In this document: piece by piece, positions 52,894 through 53,203 of the stretch
How positions within the stretch are numbered: the first letter of the stretch is position 1
Layout: every line of letters starts with the position of its first letter
From: Sphingopyxis macrogoltabida
GTDB lineage: Bacteria > Pseudomonadota > Alphaproteobacteria > Sphingomonadales > Sphingomonadaceae
Direction of reading: 5' to 3'
Assembly (NCBI GenBank): GCA_003241685.1
Contig: QFPJ01000018.1
Coordinates: 1-53,203 of the forward strand
Length of the DNA stretch: 53,203 bases
Program-made: the position numbers and the translations under genes
The notes under the pieces: model-generated
What the model was told of the DNA's origin: nothing
Databases searched by the model: none
The model's input: only the letters and a program-made list of their open reading frames with translations

Positions 52894-53203
52894 ATGGCTG
52901 CCGACACTGTGCCCACCACCCAGGCCGAACGCGACGCGCGCGCGCTCCACGGCGCGACGCCGGGCGAAGGCGGCCACCGCATCGACCCGGCCGAAATCGC
53001 GATCGGCGTCATCATCGGCCGCACGTCGGAATTTTTCGATTTCTTCGTCTATGCGATCGCCTCGGTGCTGGTGTTCCCGAAACTGGTCTTTCCCTTCATG
53101 GACCCGCTTCAGGGGACGCTCTGGTCCTTCGCGATCTTCGCCCTCGCGTTCGTCGCGCGCCCGGTGGGGACGATCATCTTCACCGCGGTCGACCGCGCCT
53201 ATG
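52894..53203 (+). CDS. MFS transporter, metabolite/H+ symporter type (3' end outside window)
   Basis: The first 103 residues of a major facilitator protein; the rest lies beyond the window. After a soluble N-terminus (TTQAERDARALHGATPGEGG) come the first helices: AIGVIIGRTSEFFDFFVYAI with the SEFFDFF signature, then FPKLVFPFMDPLQGTLWSFA and AFVARPVGTIIFTAVDRAY. This resembles the MHS branch (proline, shikimate or dicarboxylate symporters). ATG 52894 is used; an in-frame ATG at 52867 would add nine residues. The substrate is unknown. Confidence 0.85.
   Translation, partial: MAADTVPTTQAERDARALHGATPGEGGHRIDPAEIAIGVIIGRTSEFFDFFVYAIASVLVFPKLVFPFMDPLQGTLWSFAIFALAFVARPVGTIIFTAVDRAY

Overview
The window looks like a chromosomal stretch of a GC-rich alphaproteobacterium, most likely a sphingomonad (Sphingopyxis/Sphingomonas type). 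This rests on family and gene-order knowledge: dusB-ntrB-ntrC-ntrY-ntrX in one block, a RegB/RegA redox pair, a 14-subunit complex I operon continuing into birA-coaX-RNase J-DUF1467, a COQ10-type protein, and the alphaproteobacterial palindromic repeat CGTCACCCCGG-type. No database search was run, so the genus is inference. Content is mostly core genome; I see no prophage, insertion sequence, integron or CRISPR array.

Layout. 1-6754 (minus strand): dusB, ntrB, ntrC, ntrY and a truncated ntrX, the nitrogen-regulation block, almost entirely joined by 4-11 base overlaps. 6852-9951: ispDF and pncC (plus) converge on coq10 and lipA (minus); pncC and coq10 overlap tail to tail. 10014-16741: carbonic anhydrase, a DUF2846-like membrane protein, a CLC antiporter (plus), then thioesterase and ettA (minus), an M28 peptidase and a small, highly biased Ala-rich lipoprotein closed by a very strong terminator. 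16873-26335: tRNA-Pro(TGG), an M20 peptidase, a CAT-anticodon tRNA (probably Ile2), a kinase/deacetylase pair, an Lrp-type regulator, a secreted TPR protein, an Hpt-like protein without its histidine and a large membrane coiled-coil protein.

26350-45213 (minus) is one long respiratory operon: nuoA to nuoN, then birA, coaX, RNase J and a DUF1467 protein. Nearly every junction is a stop/start overlap (ATGA, GTGA, TGATG, even CTGA and TTGA). Three small non-standard genes sit inside it: 59 codons between nuoD and nuoE, 92 codons between nuoF and nuoG (47% GC, far below its surroundings), and 46 codons between nuoG and nuoH. The only two sizeable gaps each hold a palindromic repeat.

45437-52894: a secreted YbjN-type protein (plus), then cyoABCD-surf1-regB-regA (minus), i.e. 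a bo3-type quinol oxidase, its assembly factor and the redox-sensing two-component system in one operon, next to complex I. A divergent MFS transporter is cut by the window end.

The most unusual points are the base-composition outlier wedged with overlaps on both sides between nuoF and nuoG, two further microproteins coupled into the complex I operon, a repeated CTA(A/G)G-N7-ATG arrangement in front of four genes without ribosome binding sites (predicted leaderless mRNAs), and an apparent CTG start for birA.
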